In this document: one piece after another, positions 37,808 through 48,633 of the stretch
How the letters are laid out: every line of letters begins with the position of its first letter
How positions within the stretch are numbered: position 1 is the first letter of the stretch
DNA from: Andrena cerasifolii
Lineage: Eukaryota > Arthropoda > Insecta > Hymenoptera > Andrenidae
Direction: 5' to 3'
NCBI RefSeq assembly: GCF_050908995.1
Contig: NC_135121.1
Location: 7,316,001 to 7,380,000 of the forward strand
Length of the DNA: 64,000 nucleotides
Program-made: the position numbers and the translations under genes
Notes under the pieces: generated by a model
What the model saw: the letters and a program-made list of their open reading frames with translations, nothing else
Database searches by the model: none
What the model was told of the DNA's origin: nothing

Positions 37808-38953
37808 CAAGGAACACTATGCAATTGACGACGGAGTGGCGCAGATTTTTCAAAAATGTAAACTAAAGATGCTCCCAAAAGCTGGTCTGACCTTGACAAA
37901 TCGACAAAGGTGGAACCGGGGAAAGAAGAAACACGAGGGAAAGAGGATGATAAATCCGTGTGTTGAAATTTAATTATCTCTATTATGTGAAAATACATTA
38001 TAGTAAATTAGTGATAATAGATTAATGATAGATTGGAATTAGAAAAAAAATAATGATAATAAACGATAATAGGTACTAATTTAAATCAAAACAGTGTTGA
38101 AAGTTAATTATCTCTATTATATGAAAATACATTATAGTAAATTAATGATAACAGATTAATGATAGATTGGAATTAGAAACAAAATAATGATAATAAACGA
38201 TAATAGGTACTAATTTAAATCAAAACAGTGTTGAAATTTAATTATCTCTATTATATGAAAATACATTATAGTAAATTAATGATAACAGATTAATGATAGA
38301 TTGGAATTAGAAAAAAAATAATGATAATAAACGATAATAGGTACTAATTTAAATCAAAACAGTGTTGAAATTTAATTATCTCTATTATATGAAAATACAT
38401 TATAGTAAATTAATGATAACAGATTAATGATAGATTGGAATTAGAAAAAAAATAATGATAATAAACGATAATAGTTACTAATTTAAATCAAAACAGTGGG
38501 TAATATTAACCGTTACATTCATGATAATCTTGTCGACAAGAAGGTTTAAAAAAGTGATTGAAGCAATAATAAATTTCACAATAACTGCAACGAGCGAGCA
38601 CTGTTTCTTTCATACCTTGATCAACGAGACAGTCTAAACATGTCACTGACATCATTAGTATTATCATTTAAACCATTAATTTTTTCTAATTATTATCTAT
38701 CATTAATGAATTATCAATCATTTGCTACAATGTATTTTCATATAACGGAGATATTTAAATTTGAACAGACAGATTTGCCATTCTCTTTCCCTCATTTTTC
38801 TTTTCTCTCCTGTTCCATCTTTGTTGATTTTCCAAGGTCAGACCAGCCGTTGGGAGCATCTTTAATTCCATTTTTGTGACCTTCGTGGCAAATACTTTCG
38901 ATCTACATAAAGAAATCTGCGTGATTCCATCATCAATTGAATAGTGTTCCTTG
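37808..38953. mobile_element. Foldback element with an expanded 134-bp array in one arm
   Basis: CAAGGAACACTAT at the left end is inverted at the right end. The arms match imperfectly inward (37808 to about 37990 against about 38690-38953), including a stretch with GACCTTG and GATGCTCCCAA. The left arm runs into four tandem 134-bp units, whereas the right arm carries about one inverted, diverged copy. Flanks TCACTCG and TCAGCTG are only partly alike, so target duplication and superfamily stay open. Confidence 0.78.
37961..38496. repeat. Four tandem 134-bp AT-rich units
   Basis: Units start at 37961, 38095, 38229 and 38363, each opening TGTTGAAA, exactly 134 bp apart and nearly identical (for example AATGATAGATTGGAATTAGA in every unit). 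The array ends at 38496. Units 2-4 differ by very few bases, which suggests recent expansion. Confidence 0.95.
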
Positions 38954-40661
38954 TCAGCTGCATTCAGAAACACGATATTAACCGTCGCGCGCTTCTGCAC
39001 CACTTTCGCGTTGACCATTGAATTTATAAATAGGGCAGAGAACGTAAAAGCGAGATCTCTCGTCTCGCAAGCCCTTCGGACAGCTTCTATTCCGCTATAA
39101 GCAGCCCCCTGTATCATCAATTTCGCATCGCACCGGCGACGACACCGTCGGCAACGAGCTAACGCTCCACGAGGTGGCCTAATCGAGAATTCGCGGCGTA
39201 CGGTTGATCCCGAGGACGATAGCGCCGGTGAAAGTTGAATATCCACGAAGACGAATGGCTCGACGACGCCGAAGACGCGGCAAAGAAACGTAATGGTACG
39301 CGTCACGCGGCGCGACGCGCAACCCCCCGTATTGCGCCTCTCCATCTTCAACACCTCCAGCTGATTCCGCGCGAAACTTCTCGAGGACTGAAGCCCGCGC
39401 TTCCTGCGACCGTATTCGCGTAGTTATCGCAGCCGGGGTTGTATTGTAACGCGCTTCCCGTTCCCGAGGAATTTAATTGCGCTCGAAGCAGGGGTCCACT
39501 TTTTGGAGCCCGTACAAAAGAATCCGCGGCGAAACTCGCGCCTGGGGTGGTCGAAGTTACGGAATATGGCGCCTGCAAGTTTTCGCGGGGCGTCATAATT
39601 CAGCTGGTCGGAACGTTTATTTAGCTGGAATTTTTAGGGCATGTTTAATAAAGGGAAAGGAGGTCGAAGGGCGTTTCGGGGGGGCGTGCGGTGGAAGTAG
39701 TTGCAGGTATTTTATGATAGGTTTCCAATATTCGTTCAGTCGCGTGACACGCCAACTTCCCCCCGTTCGAGCATAAATTTTCTAAATCTGCCTTTTAATT
39801 AGTGCTTAATAATCGACCACCCCCGTCCCCCGCTGGACAACGTTCGTGAGCAGATGTTAATCGGCGCCGGCGAATGTAAAACGCGCGTTTTAAACACGGC
39901 AGGTTCTCGCAATTATCGGACCATTCGCCTGGAGAAATTCTTCGACCGAGGGCTCCGCTGGGGCTACTTTCGAGAGCCGGAAAACTCGCGCGATGCTACG
40001 CTATCGTCGCTCTCGCGGGGGGGAGACTCGTCGGATTCGATCATAAACAGGGAAAGGAATTTGTGGAAGGAACTGCCGGCGAGATTCTCTCGCGACCATT
40101 AAAGTGACTTTGAACTTCGAGAATCGATTTGCAGGTGACGCGAGCCACGTGGAAGGACAAAACTTTCCCCCCCAGCCGACACGAGCTGGCGTGGTAACAC
40201 GAATCGTGCTTGCACAAGCTGCGCCGTGGCTCGCGACGATATCGCGGGTCGAAGGGGGAGGGAAAAAAAGAGACCTGCTTTTAACAAGAGCACTTTCGCC
40301 GGCTCGCAATTTTAGCAACGTCGCGTGATTAGATCACGTCCGTACGGTGGCAAAAGTAAATCGTCATGCTCGTAACGAAGCGTCTCGAGGAGATTGCGTT
40401 GCCGGCACAGTGGCCAGGGGGGAGGGTGCCCGGAAGTCGGGGAAGCTTCCCTTACGCGTACGCGTCAGAATTTTTCCGCAGACCGGGGGTGGAGTCCTCG
40501 AGGTTAGAATGGAAGTTAAAATGACCCAACAATGGATACTTTCTACTTTAATCTTCGGCTTAATCGCAAGCTCGAATACAGAAGCCAGGATTTTTTGTAT
40601 ATTTAAGGGAGAGTGGGGTAATTTTGGATACCTAAGGAAAAAAGCGAACGAAACGAAAACT

Positions 40662-41464
40662 AAGGTGAATGTCTCAATTTTTGCTGATGTCCACATTTCT
40701 GCTCAATTCGTATTTTTCTTATTATTATAAGCGTTACGTTTGTACATTTGATTTGATTGAACTTGATTGTATTATACTAATCAAGGTGCAGTATTAGTAA
40801 CGAAAAACTTTTAAAATGAGACTCATGATTTTTCGATCTTGTTCTAGCTGGTTGTGCTAAGGAACAACGTCACTATTGGTATTTGATAATTGGGCAGAAA
40901 ATAGTTTTTGCGAGAAAAGTTCTTATTTAATAAGAAAAGCAGATACCGTATTGTGCTCTGGATGCAGATTTTTTTAATATACTTAATTTTTTTTAAGCAG
41001 AAATCAGGTGATTAGGTTTAGGGTCAAGTGAATCACCGTCATGTACGAATTTCTACTCACCAAAATTTTAGTAACATAAACTCACAATTCAATATATGCT
41101 GTAACCTCTATTTCTATTCGAAGGCATTTTATTTTTTGTTAATCAATATCTTATGCTTTACTGATGTGTTATAAAGCATCTCCATAAAAGATGTAACTTA
41201 TTTTTACCTGAAAAGGCAAAGTATGTGAGCAGAAATTGGCACAAATGGTGAGTAGAAATACGTACATTTAAATCATTGTATTTAATTACAAATTACTAAT
41301 AGTTAAGCATCTTAAAATATATTTCTTAAATAGTTTTTGAATTGGTTGATTTATTATTAAAGAATTAATCAATTACTCTGCAAATTTTCATCACAAACAA
41401 ATTTTTTACACCTTCTTTATGACGAGCAACCTCTTAAATGAGCACAACTTGGGACATTCACCTT
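40662..41464. mobile_element. Inverted-repeat element, family 2, copy A (nested)
   Basis: AAGGTGAATGTC at the left end is exactly inverted at the right end. The next bases (words like ATTTCTGCT and AGCACAACTTGGGAC) also match imperfectly. The ends can be read as TA-flanked (TA at 40661-40662 and 41464-41465), suggesting a Tc1/mariner-type mechanism. A second copy lies at 62419-63005. Confidence 0.8.
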
Positions 41465-41760
41465 ATGTGGGAAATGAATTTGTTTATTATTTACAAACAT
41501 ACTTAAACTATTCATTTATAAAGTACTGTGACGAATTTTTGAAAAATTATAATAAAAATCAACTTTATAGTGAAAAAAGCAAAACCCTTGGTGTTAGTAA
41601 TTACTCGACTGCCGTGTGGCAATCACGAGCAGAGTGCTAAATATCGCAGAAGTCGCACAGAAAGTGCAACTTCAATGTTCAACCCATAAAAAAATGTTGC
41701 TACAACGTATACCTAAAGCATTTTTCAAATTCCTCTTCTTGCGCGTTAGAAAAAAATTGC

Positions 41761-41915
41761 AATTGGTCGGAATATCGAAAAAAAAAAATAGTAAAGGTCG
41801 TATTTTTTTTTTCTGAGCCTGTAATGAAAACTCAAAAATCCCTTTTATAGATTTAACTAAGTTTTATACATGCTGAAAATGTCATCAAAATCGGTTAACG
41901 TTGCTAATCTCGAAG
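41761..41915. mobile_element. Diverged fragment of the 26.7-kb Tc1/mariner-like MITE
   Basis: It matches one arm of the element at 26687-27369 over about 155 bp, with shared words ATAGTAAAGGTCG, TGTAATGAAAA and TCATCAAAATCGGTTAA in the same order. Termini are missing and divergence is considerable, so it is an old partial copy. Confidence 0.78.
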
Positions 41916-43068
41916 GTTCGAGACTACCCCATCCGATTTGTTCGTGAATACCCCACGACATCAAAATATAAAAAGGAATTTATTTCAGAAGTTAGAATCA
42001 TGATTCAAGCAACACCTTGGTCACAAAATGTTGGTAAAAGAGTGCTTTATTTCAGCTTAAAAAAAGAAACAATTTTATTGTATCCTTAATTCAACAATAA
42101 TTGCAATGGAAAATGGACAAAATATTACTTGAAGCATGATGAAAATAATAAATTGTGTTTATCTTGAATAGCATGAGCGTTCTGCATTTATTACTTTCTG
42201 CCCGGCGTTGGATGCGACCTAAACTATTACCCAGTGGAGAGGGAACATCGCCTTTATTTATTAAACCGCCCTAACCACCGTATTCGCGATTACCCCGCGT
42301 TCGCGTTTACCCCACTCCCCCTTACATATTCCGAAGTAATCTATCTCGCGAGCGATCGGGTATTATGAGACACTGATTCTAGATTCTCTCCCCGGCACGG
42401 AAGATGGAGGGCAGAGGGTAGTTTCCGGTGTCTGCCGGGCGAATATACGCTCCGTCCCGCCGCGGGAAGATTTCTGAAACGAACGGAACTTTCTCGGAGC
42501 ATTACACGGCTCCCTCTTTCCCTTTGCCTGTCCACGGTTCTCTTTCGTTTGTTAAATCCCTTTTGCGCGGCTCAGGCAGCCGCGTCTGCAGGCAGGAAAC
42601 GATGTCAACGATACTCATCTTAATGCCTGTTGAACCGGAAGTGCAAGGATAAGAGCCCTACGGCCTCTCGAGTCTCCGGCAAGCAAGCGTAATGAAAACG
42701 CGCGCCCGAGAAAACAAGAGCTCGCCCCGGTAATTCGTGTATTTTCCTTCGTTCTGCTTTCACCCTCGCCCTCCCCCCTCCCGCTCCACCCTGTCCAGGC
42801 GTTTCCATTTTCCTCGCCGCTCCCTGCGTTGCCCACCCCCCCCCCTTCGACCAGCCAAGGATATTGCAGCAGTTCGATGAACATCGGAGAAAGAAACTTT
42901 CAGTCGCGCCGGGGGCTTGTCAATTATGAATAGTCTGGCGTAATCCTTTGCTGGATACTTTCAGGCATAGATCCAAGGGTTTCTCTATGTCTCTCCGAAC
43001 TCGCTGGGTTGTAAATGCGGATAGCGCCGAGTCAGTCTCGTAGACAGAGAATTTTTATGTGTACTCAC

Positions 43069-43176
43069 CGATGTCGGCAGATCCTCGGGATCGGAATAAG
43101 CAGATTTGCGATAGACGATTCCGTGGCTGGCGCAGCAGACGAGGAATATCGTGCACAGGGAGAGCAACACGATCAC
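43069..43176 (-). CDS. Probable tetraspanin exon with TM3
   Basis: A 108-base, 36-codon exon in phase 0, with a good acceptor (CTGCAG/GTG) and a consensus donor (TCG/GTGAGT). The peptide opens with a hydrophobic segment, VIVLLSLCTIFLVCCASHG, followed by IVYRKSAYSDPEDLPTS. It lies upstream of the loop exons on the same strand with compatible phase. A hydrophobic helix ending near Val-Tyr-Arg just before the extracellular loop fits tetraspanin TM3. It lacks the acidic residue often present in TM3. The alternative is a signal-peptide exon of a separate secreted protein, since insect cuticular genes often split the signal peptide after a few codons. The exon itself looks real; its assignment is less sure. 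Confidence 0.62.
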
Positions 43177-43252
43177 CTGCAGCGAGAATCGATTTATCGG
43201 TTGTACAGAGTTTATATTAGAAGCGCGCAGAAGTGCGATAAATTTTTCTCAC

Positions 43253-43817
43253 GAGGACACCATGTGGTAGACGCCGATTTTTATGAGCCTTGGCGCGATG
43301 GATCTATGTTGAAAATGAGTAAATAGGTGTCCAAGCGTTTCTTGGGCCTTAATTTAATAATAGAGATATTTACAGGGAAATTATTAAAAATTGCATAGTG
43401 GCCGTGGGGTTTTAGTGGGTAAAAATCCCACATTACCCTGACGTCCCCGGGGGATTCCCCTCTGAAGGAGTTGGGGTACCTTTTGAAGATTTCCCGAAGT
43501 TAAACAAAATTTATAAAAAAAACAATTTATAAAAAAATAATTTATAAAAATAAATTTGTAATTTTTTTTAACGTGGAGAAATCTTCAAAAGGCACCCCGA
43601 CACCTCCAGAAGGGAATCTCCCTCGGGCTCCAGGGTAGTGTGGGATTTTTACCCACTAAAACCCTACGGCCACTATGAAATTTTTAAAATTTCCATGTAA
43701 ATATTTCTATTATTAAAGCTCATTGACAGAAAAGCTCGGATACTTATTTAGTTATTTTCGACATAGATCCATCGCGCCAAGGCTCATAAAAATCGCTGTC
43801 TACCACATGGTGTCCTC
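43253..43817. mobile_element. Inverted-repeat MITE, about 565 bp
   Basis: Terminal inverted repeats of about 57 bp begin GAGGACACCATGTGGTAGAC with few mismatches. An inner inverted pair lies at about 43398-43500 and 43570-43675, sharing GTGGGTAAAAATCCCACA-like words and CTTCAAAAGG. No target duplication is evident. It lies only 77 bp upstream (transcript sense) of the candidate TM3 exon. Confidence 0.85.
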
Positions 43818-45326
43818 CCCTTGTCAGTAAATTTGAATTGTGACAAAGAATCGAGGGATTAAGCAGCAGGATAATTAAAGGACACACAGAGAATAAGCCC
43901 CCCACCGACCTCGAACGCCTAATTGATTTCATTTCGACAATAACAGTAAACATCCCCCCGTCCAAGATACGAGTCTCCCAAGTAGCGTTACTAATGAGCC
44001 CAATAAACGACCCCCGGACGACGTTACAGTTTTTCGCTACGTAACGCCCTGTGCCTTCGCCCTACGACTTACCCTTGTCTCGCAACTCCCCCCTTATCTG
44101 CTTCTTGCGACCCAAATGATAGAAATCAGGAGGGAAACGCCACCTGTAAATCTACCGAATTGTAATGGCCGTTGTTATCCACTGGGAGAAATAAAAGTAG
44201 CCCCGCGATGCTCCTCTGTTTTGCCTCGCAAACGCGTAGCGAGGGATCGAAGAGCCGCGCGCGATGAAAAGCGATTCGACAAATATTTCCATAGCGTTCC
44301 GACGTTGCCGCGCCAACGAAATGGCCGGCCGTCAATGGGACTTGAGCGTCGCTTTTCGTCTACATTTTTCACGCGCTGGAAAAAGCGGGAAAAAAGTTGC
44401 TCGATAAACGCGCGGGCCAGGCGGCCAGAGAACAAGAGTATGAAATTGTTGTTCCGCCTATTTGCGAGGGGATTCCGTCGGAACGACGGGCCCTCCTCGT
44501 CGAGGAATTTGAAAAATCCTTTTTTGAAAATCCATTAGTCGCCGTCAGGTCTGTTAAATGGGAGCGGCGCGGAAAACCGCGAGACTTGATAAACGAGACG
44601 AAAATCGATGATGCGCGAGAAAAAAAAAATAGTGGGGATCCCGAGTCGCGCCCTGTGTTTGCCATTTTCACGCGAGGGAAATTTGATACGCTGCAATTTG
44701 ATGCCTGGATAGCACAGCGGCAGGCGAGCGGAAGGAATTGCAATTATAATGTTGCGAGACTAAATGGTTATTTCTGGGGTGAGGCGAGATCGCGAATGAG
44801 CAATAAAAATACTGATAAAAATTAACTGAGCCCACTTTCTGTATTTTAAAATCGAAAAGGTTAGAGGGTGCAAACTTTTCGCCCAGCTAATTGTGTTGCC
44901 TAGCTATTCAAATTAATAACTGGAATAACATAAATTCGATGTTCCGAATGTCTGCGCACTTGGCTATCGGTATTCTTTTCCATTCTCCGTGTCTTTAGAA
45001 CACTCTACACCGACAAAGCCACGCCATCTTCCTGCCAAGTAGCACTTAAGCCGCGTAACGTGTCGAGGCCGCCACGAGACACATTTCAGAAACAAACAAC
45101 AGCAACGGAAACCCCGAGTTCATTCACCGACCCCATAAATTCCCATCGTTCGTTATTCCAGCGTCCGCGGGCGATCTCGATAAAACGTCAATTTTTATTA
45201 ACACGCCGCGAAAGTCTGCTCGTTTCACGCGCCCTTTCCTCGTGTACAGGCTGCCTCAAAATTCTAGGCGCAGGCTTGGTTCATTGTAGATCTAATAAAA
45301 AGAAGCCAGTCTTATAAATAGTACGC
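43818..45326. other. Non-genic sequence, no gene supported
   Basis: Unique sequence with overlapping open frames on both strands (for example around 44.1-44.8 kb) lacking motifs. A donor-like AAGG/GTAAGT on the minus strand near 44069-44074 has no convincing coding exon beside it; an untranslated or very small exon cannot be excluded. Confidence 0.45.
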
Positions 45327-45330
45327 TTAA

Positions 45331-46052
45331 GGGGTGATGCTCAGTCAGGAGGCCGAAAAAAGGGTGGTCTTTGGAAATTTTTTACTCCAAAGCTATAACA
45401 CATTTCTCGAAAAATCTTTTTTCCTTTTAAGGATTGCATCTAGTACCGTGCGTCGTAATTTTTTTATTTAAAAATGTTTATCAGTAACTAAGTTATTGTC
45501 CATCACTCGAAGGTTCTCTAAATAAAAAGGCTTCTGCGGTGACCACTGCTGCTCGAAAGTCAATCATCTAAAATAAAAAATTCAAAAGAATTTACTTATT
45601 ATATTATATTATCTAGTATTTGAACGAAGGAGTTTTTTATCCGATGCTTAGTTTTCTTTTAATTGACGAAAATCAGGCACGATTTGTGATAAAAATTGAA
45701 ACCTGTACTTTAAACATCAGCCATTTTTTCCCAAATCAATATTTCGAAAAATCCTTCGTTCAAATGCTAGATAATATAATATAATAAGTAAATTCTTTTG
45801 AATTTTTTATTTTAGACGATCGACTTTCAAGCAGCAGTGGTCACCGCAGAAGCCTTTTTATTTAGAGAACCTTCGAGTGATGGACAATAACTTAGTTACT
45901 GATAAACATTTTTAAATAAAAAAATTTCGACGCACGGTACTAGATGCAATCCTTAAAAAGAAAAAAGATTTTTTGAGAAATATATTATAGCTTTGGAGTA
46001 AAAAATTTCCAAAGACCACCCTTTTTTCGGCCTCCTGACTGAGCATGACCCC
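45331..46052. mobile_element. TTAA-flanked palindromic element (piggyBac-like)
   Basis: A 722-bp element with long, nearly perfect terminal inverted repeats starting GGGGTCATGCTCAGTCAGGA on the right and GGGGTGATGCTCAGTCAGGA on the left. TTAA lies at 45327-45330 and 46053-46056. Arms of about 300 bp flank a short loop near 45640-45750. Few arm mismatches indicate a fairly young copy. It has no coding capacity. Confidence 0.93.
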
Positions 46053-46082
46053 TTAATCGTACAGAAAACTACTGGCTATGTC

Positions 46083-46829
46083 AATCAAAGTTTTCCTGTT
46101 TCTTCCCACGAGTTCCACTGATCACTGTTTTGTGCCCACGGCTCTGCAACAGCCTGTACACGTTCACGCTGTATGAGAAGATCGATGCGCGTAACACACG
46201 TAACATCTGTTACACGGTTTGTTCTTTGGAAATGCAGCACACAGAGGCAGCCACCGGAGAGTGCACACAATTCACGCGTTCTATGGAAGTGTCGTTGAGC
46301 GGCGTATCGAACGCGCGTATTCCCCGCGTGTTTCTTATCCGGCGCGGTTATTTATCGGGTGCCCGAGTTCCGTCGCTGAAATTTTCATCAGCGCTCACGC
46401 GGCCCGCGGAAGATTCGAGGGCGCTGCTTGAACGCCGGCTGAAATTAGCGCGCGGTTTAAGGGTGGCGCGACGCGTCGCTGAACGCGGCCGTGCCAGCGA
46501 TAAAATAAAACGGCTATTTATCAGATGCAACGGCGGTTATTTACGAGGCGACGAAGCCCGCGATTGCGTCGCCAGAAATGATTAAAGCGGAGTTTAATAC
46601 GCGACGTGTGCTTCGTTTCTGGAGGGTTGGGAATCGGGGCGGGCCGTGTCAAGGGATTTGGAACTGGAGTTGGGTGGTCGAAGAAATCAGATGAATCGTA
46701 AGTGAATATTTCGTGATTGATAGTCCTCGCGAAATGAAAGATTGGTGGGAAAGAACGTGGGAAAAGTGTGGGTGGAGATTCCTCAAAAGAAGAGCATTCG
46801 ATGATTGTATTGTCCAGAGCTGTTTAGTA
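46083..46829. other. Non-genic sequence, no gene supported
   Basis: It is CpG-rich in its middle, with overlapping frames on both strands and no motif. No repeats or RNA genes are recognised. Confidence 0.45.
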
Positions 46830-47040
46830 CTGTGTCTACTACGCACCAACTACACATCCATTACGCGCCTTGTATTCACACAGCATGCACTTACTCTGCA
46901 CCTACTATGCACTATGCATCTATCATGCATTTCCAATGCACCAAACATGTATCCACTCTGCATCTTCGATACGCACGCAGTATCTGCCCACTGTCTACCT
47001 AGTGTGCAGTAGAACGATGCTACTATGCAGTCTTTCGTGA
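46830..47040. repeat. Degenerate short-unit repeats around TATGCA/CTGCAC
   Basis: Words of the type CTATGCA, CTCTGCAC, TCATGCA and CTACTATGC recur irregularly over about 200 bp. It looks like a decayed minisatellite with no fixed period. Confidence 0.55.
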
Positions 47041-47104
47041 ATAACCTAGCGCCCGCTATGCTTACAAATAGTGATCAATATAATTGTAACGACAGAGTAG
47101 ATTA

Positions 47105-47421
47105 AAGTGACCAGATATTTTCTGTTCCAATGCGGGACAAGCAAGCAAGCAAAAAAAAGGTTAACAGATGCGTGAGGAGATCTTTTCCGAAGTTTATTAA
47201 AGCATTTACAATATATTTAAAATACATCCTTGTGATTATAAGATGATACATTGAAACGAAATTGAAAAAATTTTTTTTCTTTTTTTTTCACAACAAGTAG
47301 AGGGAACAGTAACTTTATGCCAATGCGAAAATGTAAAAGGTTACATGTCCAATCCGGGACACTTTGCGGGACACTTTTCAGTGCGGGACAAAGGGCTCAA
47401 ATGCGGGACGTCTGGTCACTT
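47105..47421. mobile_element. Short MITE with 7-bp target duplication
   Basis: A 317-bp element with terminal inverted repeats AAGTGACCAGA, flanked by a perfect 7-bp direct repeat TAGATTA (47098-47104 and 47422-47428). The word GCGGGAC occurs once near the left end and three times near the right. The superfamily is not certain; seven to eight bp would fit a hAT-type element. Confidence 0.85.
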
Positions 47422-47677
47422 TAGATTAGATATATTTGCACGGAACATCAGTGTGTTTAGATCCGCACCGCTTGCAGTTCTTGGTTAGGTGGTTAATAAT
47501 CTCGGGTGCCGTAATGTATTGTGGGAGTGCGAAGACTGTTCGATTGACAAAGTATGTTTGGGCCAGAGCGATTGGGATCGAGAGCGGATATTTTTAGTAG
47601 AGTAAGTAGAGTGTCGAATGCGTCAGGGGTGTGAGGTTCGAATCAGGGCTTGAATAGTTTTCGAAAATAACTATTTC

Positions 47678-48346
47678 AAACTGTTATATAAAGGTTCTGA
47701 CTGAAAGAGTTATGAAGAACCTTTATTCGGAATAACCGGTATAAAGAACCTAAATATCAGACTATGTAAGTATAAGTTACGGTTCCTATGTAGCTCTATA
47801 ACTTTTATTTTTTAGGTTCTATAACTTTTATTTTTTAGGTTCTATAACTTTTATTTTTTAGGTTTTATAACTTTTATTTTTTAGGTTTTATAACTTTTAT
47901 TTTTTAGGTTCTATAACTTTTATTTTTTAGGTTCTATAACTTTTATTTTTTAGGTTCTATAACTTTTATTTTTTAGGTTATATATAAGTTACAAAGCGGT
48001 TATACATATACATATGTACAAATGTGTACATAACATATATTTGCTTACTTATTTATAATAATTTTTAAACAATTTGATTACACAGAGTAATCTATAGTTG
48101 TAATATGTTGCGATTTTATTTACTGGAAAATTCTGTACAATAGTTACAAGAATTGGTTCTATAACCGCTTTGTAACTTATATAGAACCTAAAAAATAAAA
48201 GTTATAAAACCTAAAAAATAAAAGTTATACAGCTATATAGGAACCGTAACTTATATAGTCTGATATTTAGGTTCTTTATAACAGTTGTTCCGAATAAAGG
48301 TTCTTCATAACTCTTTCAAGAACCGAAATCTTTATAATAACGGTTT
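47678..48346. mobile_element. Foldback element with an 8 x 23-bp array in one arm
   Basis: The outer arms match inversely (about 47678-47795 against 48225-48346), sharing AAAGAGTTATGAAGAACC and GAACCTAAATATCAGACTAT. The left arm then carries eight 23-bp units; the right arm has only about two, inverted. The loop is AT-rich. No target duplication is identified. Confidence 0.85.
47794..47977 (+). repeat. Eight tandem 23-bp units
   Basis: 184 bp made of eight head-to-tail copies of TTCTATAACTTTTATTTTTT followed by AGG. They are almost identical; units 4 and 5 have T for C at the third base and the first unit starts CTC. Two similar units in opposite orientation lie at about 48180-48228. Confidence 0.96.
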
Positions 48347-48559
48347 CACGTGGAGAGTTTGGGTGCCCCGAGCGCGAGTCAAGACTATGTGTTGTAAGTG
48401 TGAATCTCGGGGAGCGCAAGATAAGAACAGATGAAGTCAGTCCTGCAGAGTCCGTCGAACGAGAGGCATCGTCGCCTGAACCTGTCCTTTGCAATAAATA
48501 AGCTTTTTACTTTTCCACGATTGTGCAGTTTACTCCTGCCCTGATCACCTAACATCCCT

Positions 48560-48633
48560 ACACTATTTTGCCTTTTTTTTATTGTAAACAATGGGACCCA
48601 CCCGTAAAAGGGAATAAATAAATAAATAAATAT
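48560..48633 (+). mobile_element. Non-LTR retrotransposon 3' tail fragment
   Basis: ATTGTAAACAATGGGACCCA, then GTAAAAGGG and an (AAAT)n tail at 48613-48633. The arrangement resembles the 3' end of the fragment at 35971-36884, which has GTAAACAT, a GGGC-type word and AAATAAAT repeats. No coding part is attached. Confidence 0.55.

Larger units (their letters stand above)
40607..42321. mobile_element. TTAA-type element (piggyBac-like) carrying nested insertions
   Basis: The left end GGGAGAGTGGGGTAA follows TTAA (40603-40606). The inverse GGGGGAGTGGGGTAA ends at 42321, followed by TTAC where TTAA is expected, so the right target site has mutated. Inside lie a complete smaller element (40662-41464) and a fragment related to the Tc1/mariner-like palindrome (41761-41915). 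No transposase frame is recognised. Confidence 0.68.
35043..43068 (-). other. Probable tetraspanin intron, about 8.0 kb
   Basis: It lies between the candidate TM3 exon and the first loop exon; both boundary sites are strong. It contains a palindromic element split by a non-LTR retrotransposon, a foldback element with a 134-bp array and a nested TTAA element, listed separately. The remaining stretches (about 36.93-37.81, 38.95-40.60 and 42.32-43.07 kb) hold nothing recognisable. Confidence 0.55.

Noticed and set aside
43818..43965. Hydrophobic minus-strand peptide as the missing TM2 exon
   Set aside because: It lacks the Gly-Cys-x-Gly type motif expected after TM2 and has no paired splice sites in a compatible phase.
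47580..47650. tRNA-like B box (GGTTCGAATC)
   Set aside because: I could not fold a cloverleaf or find an acceptor stem or anticodon arm around it.
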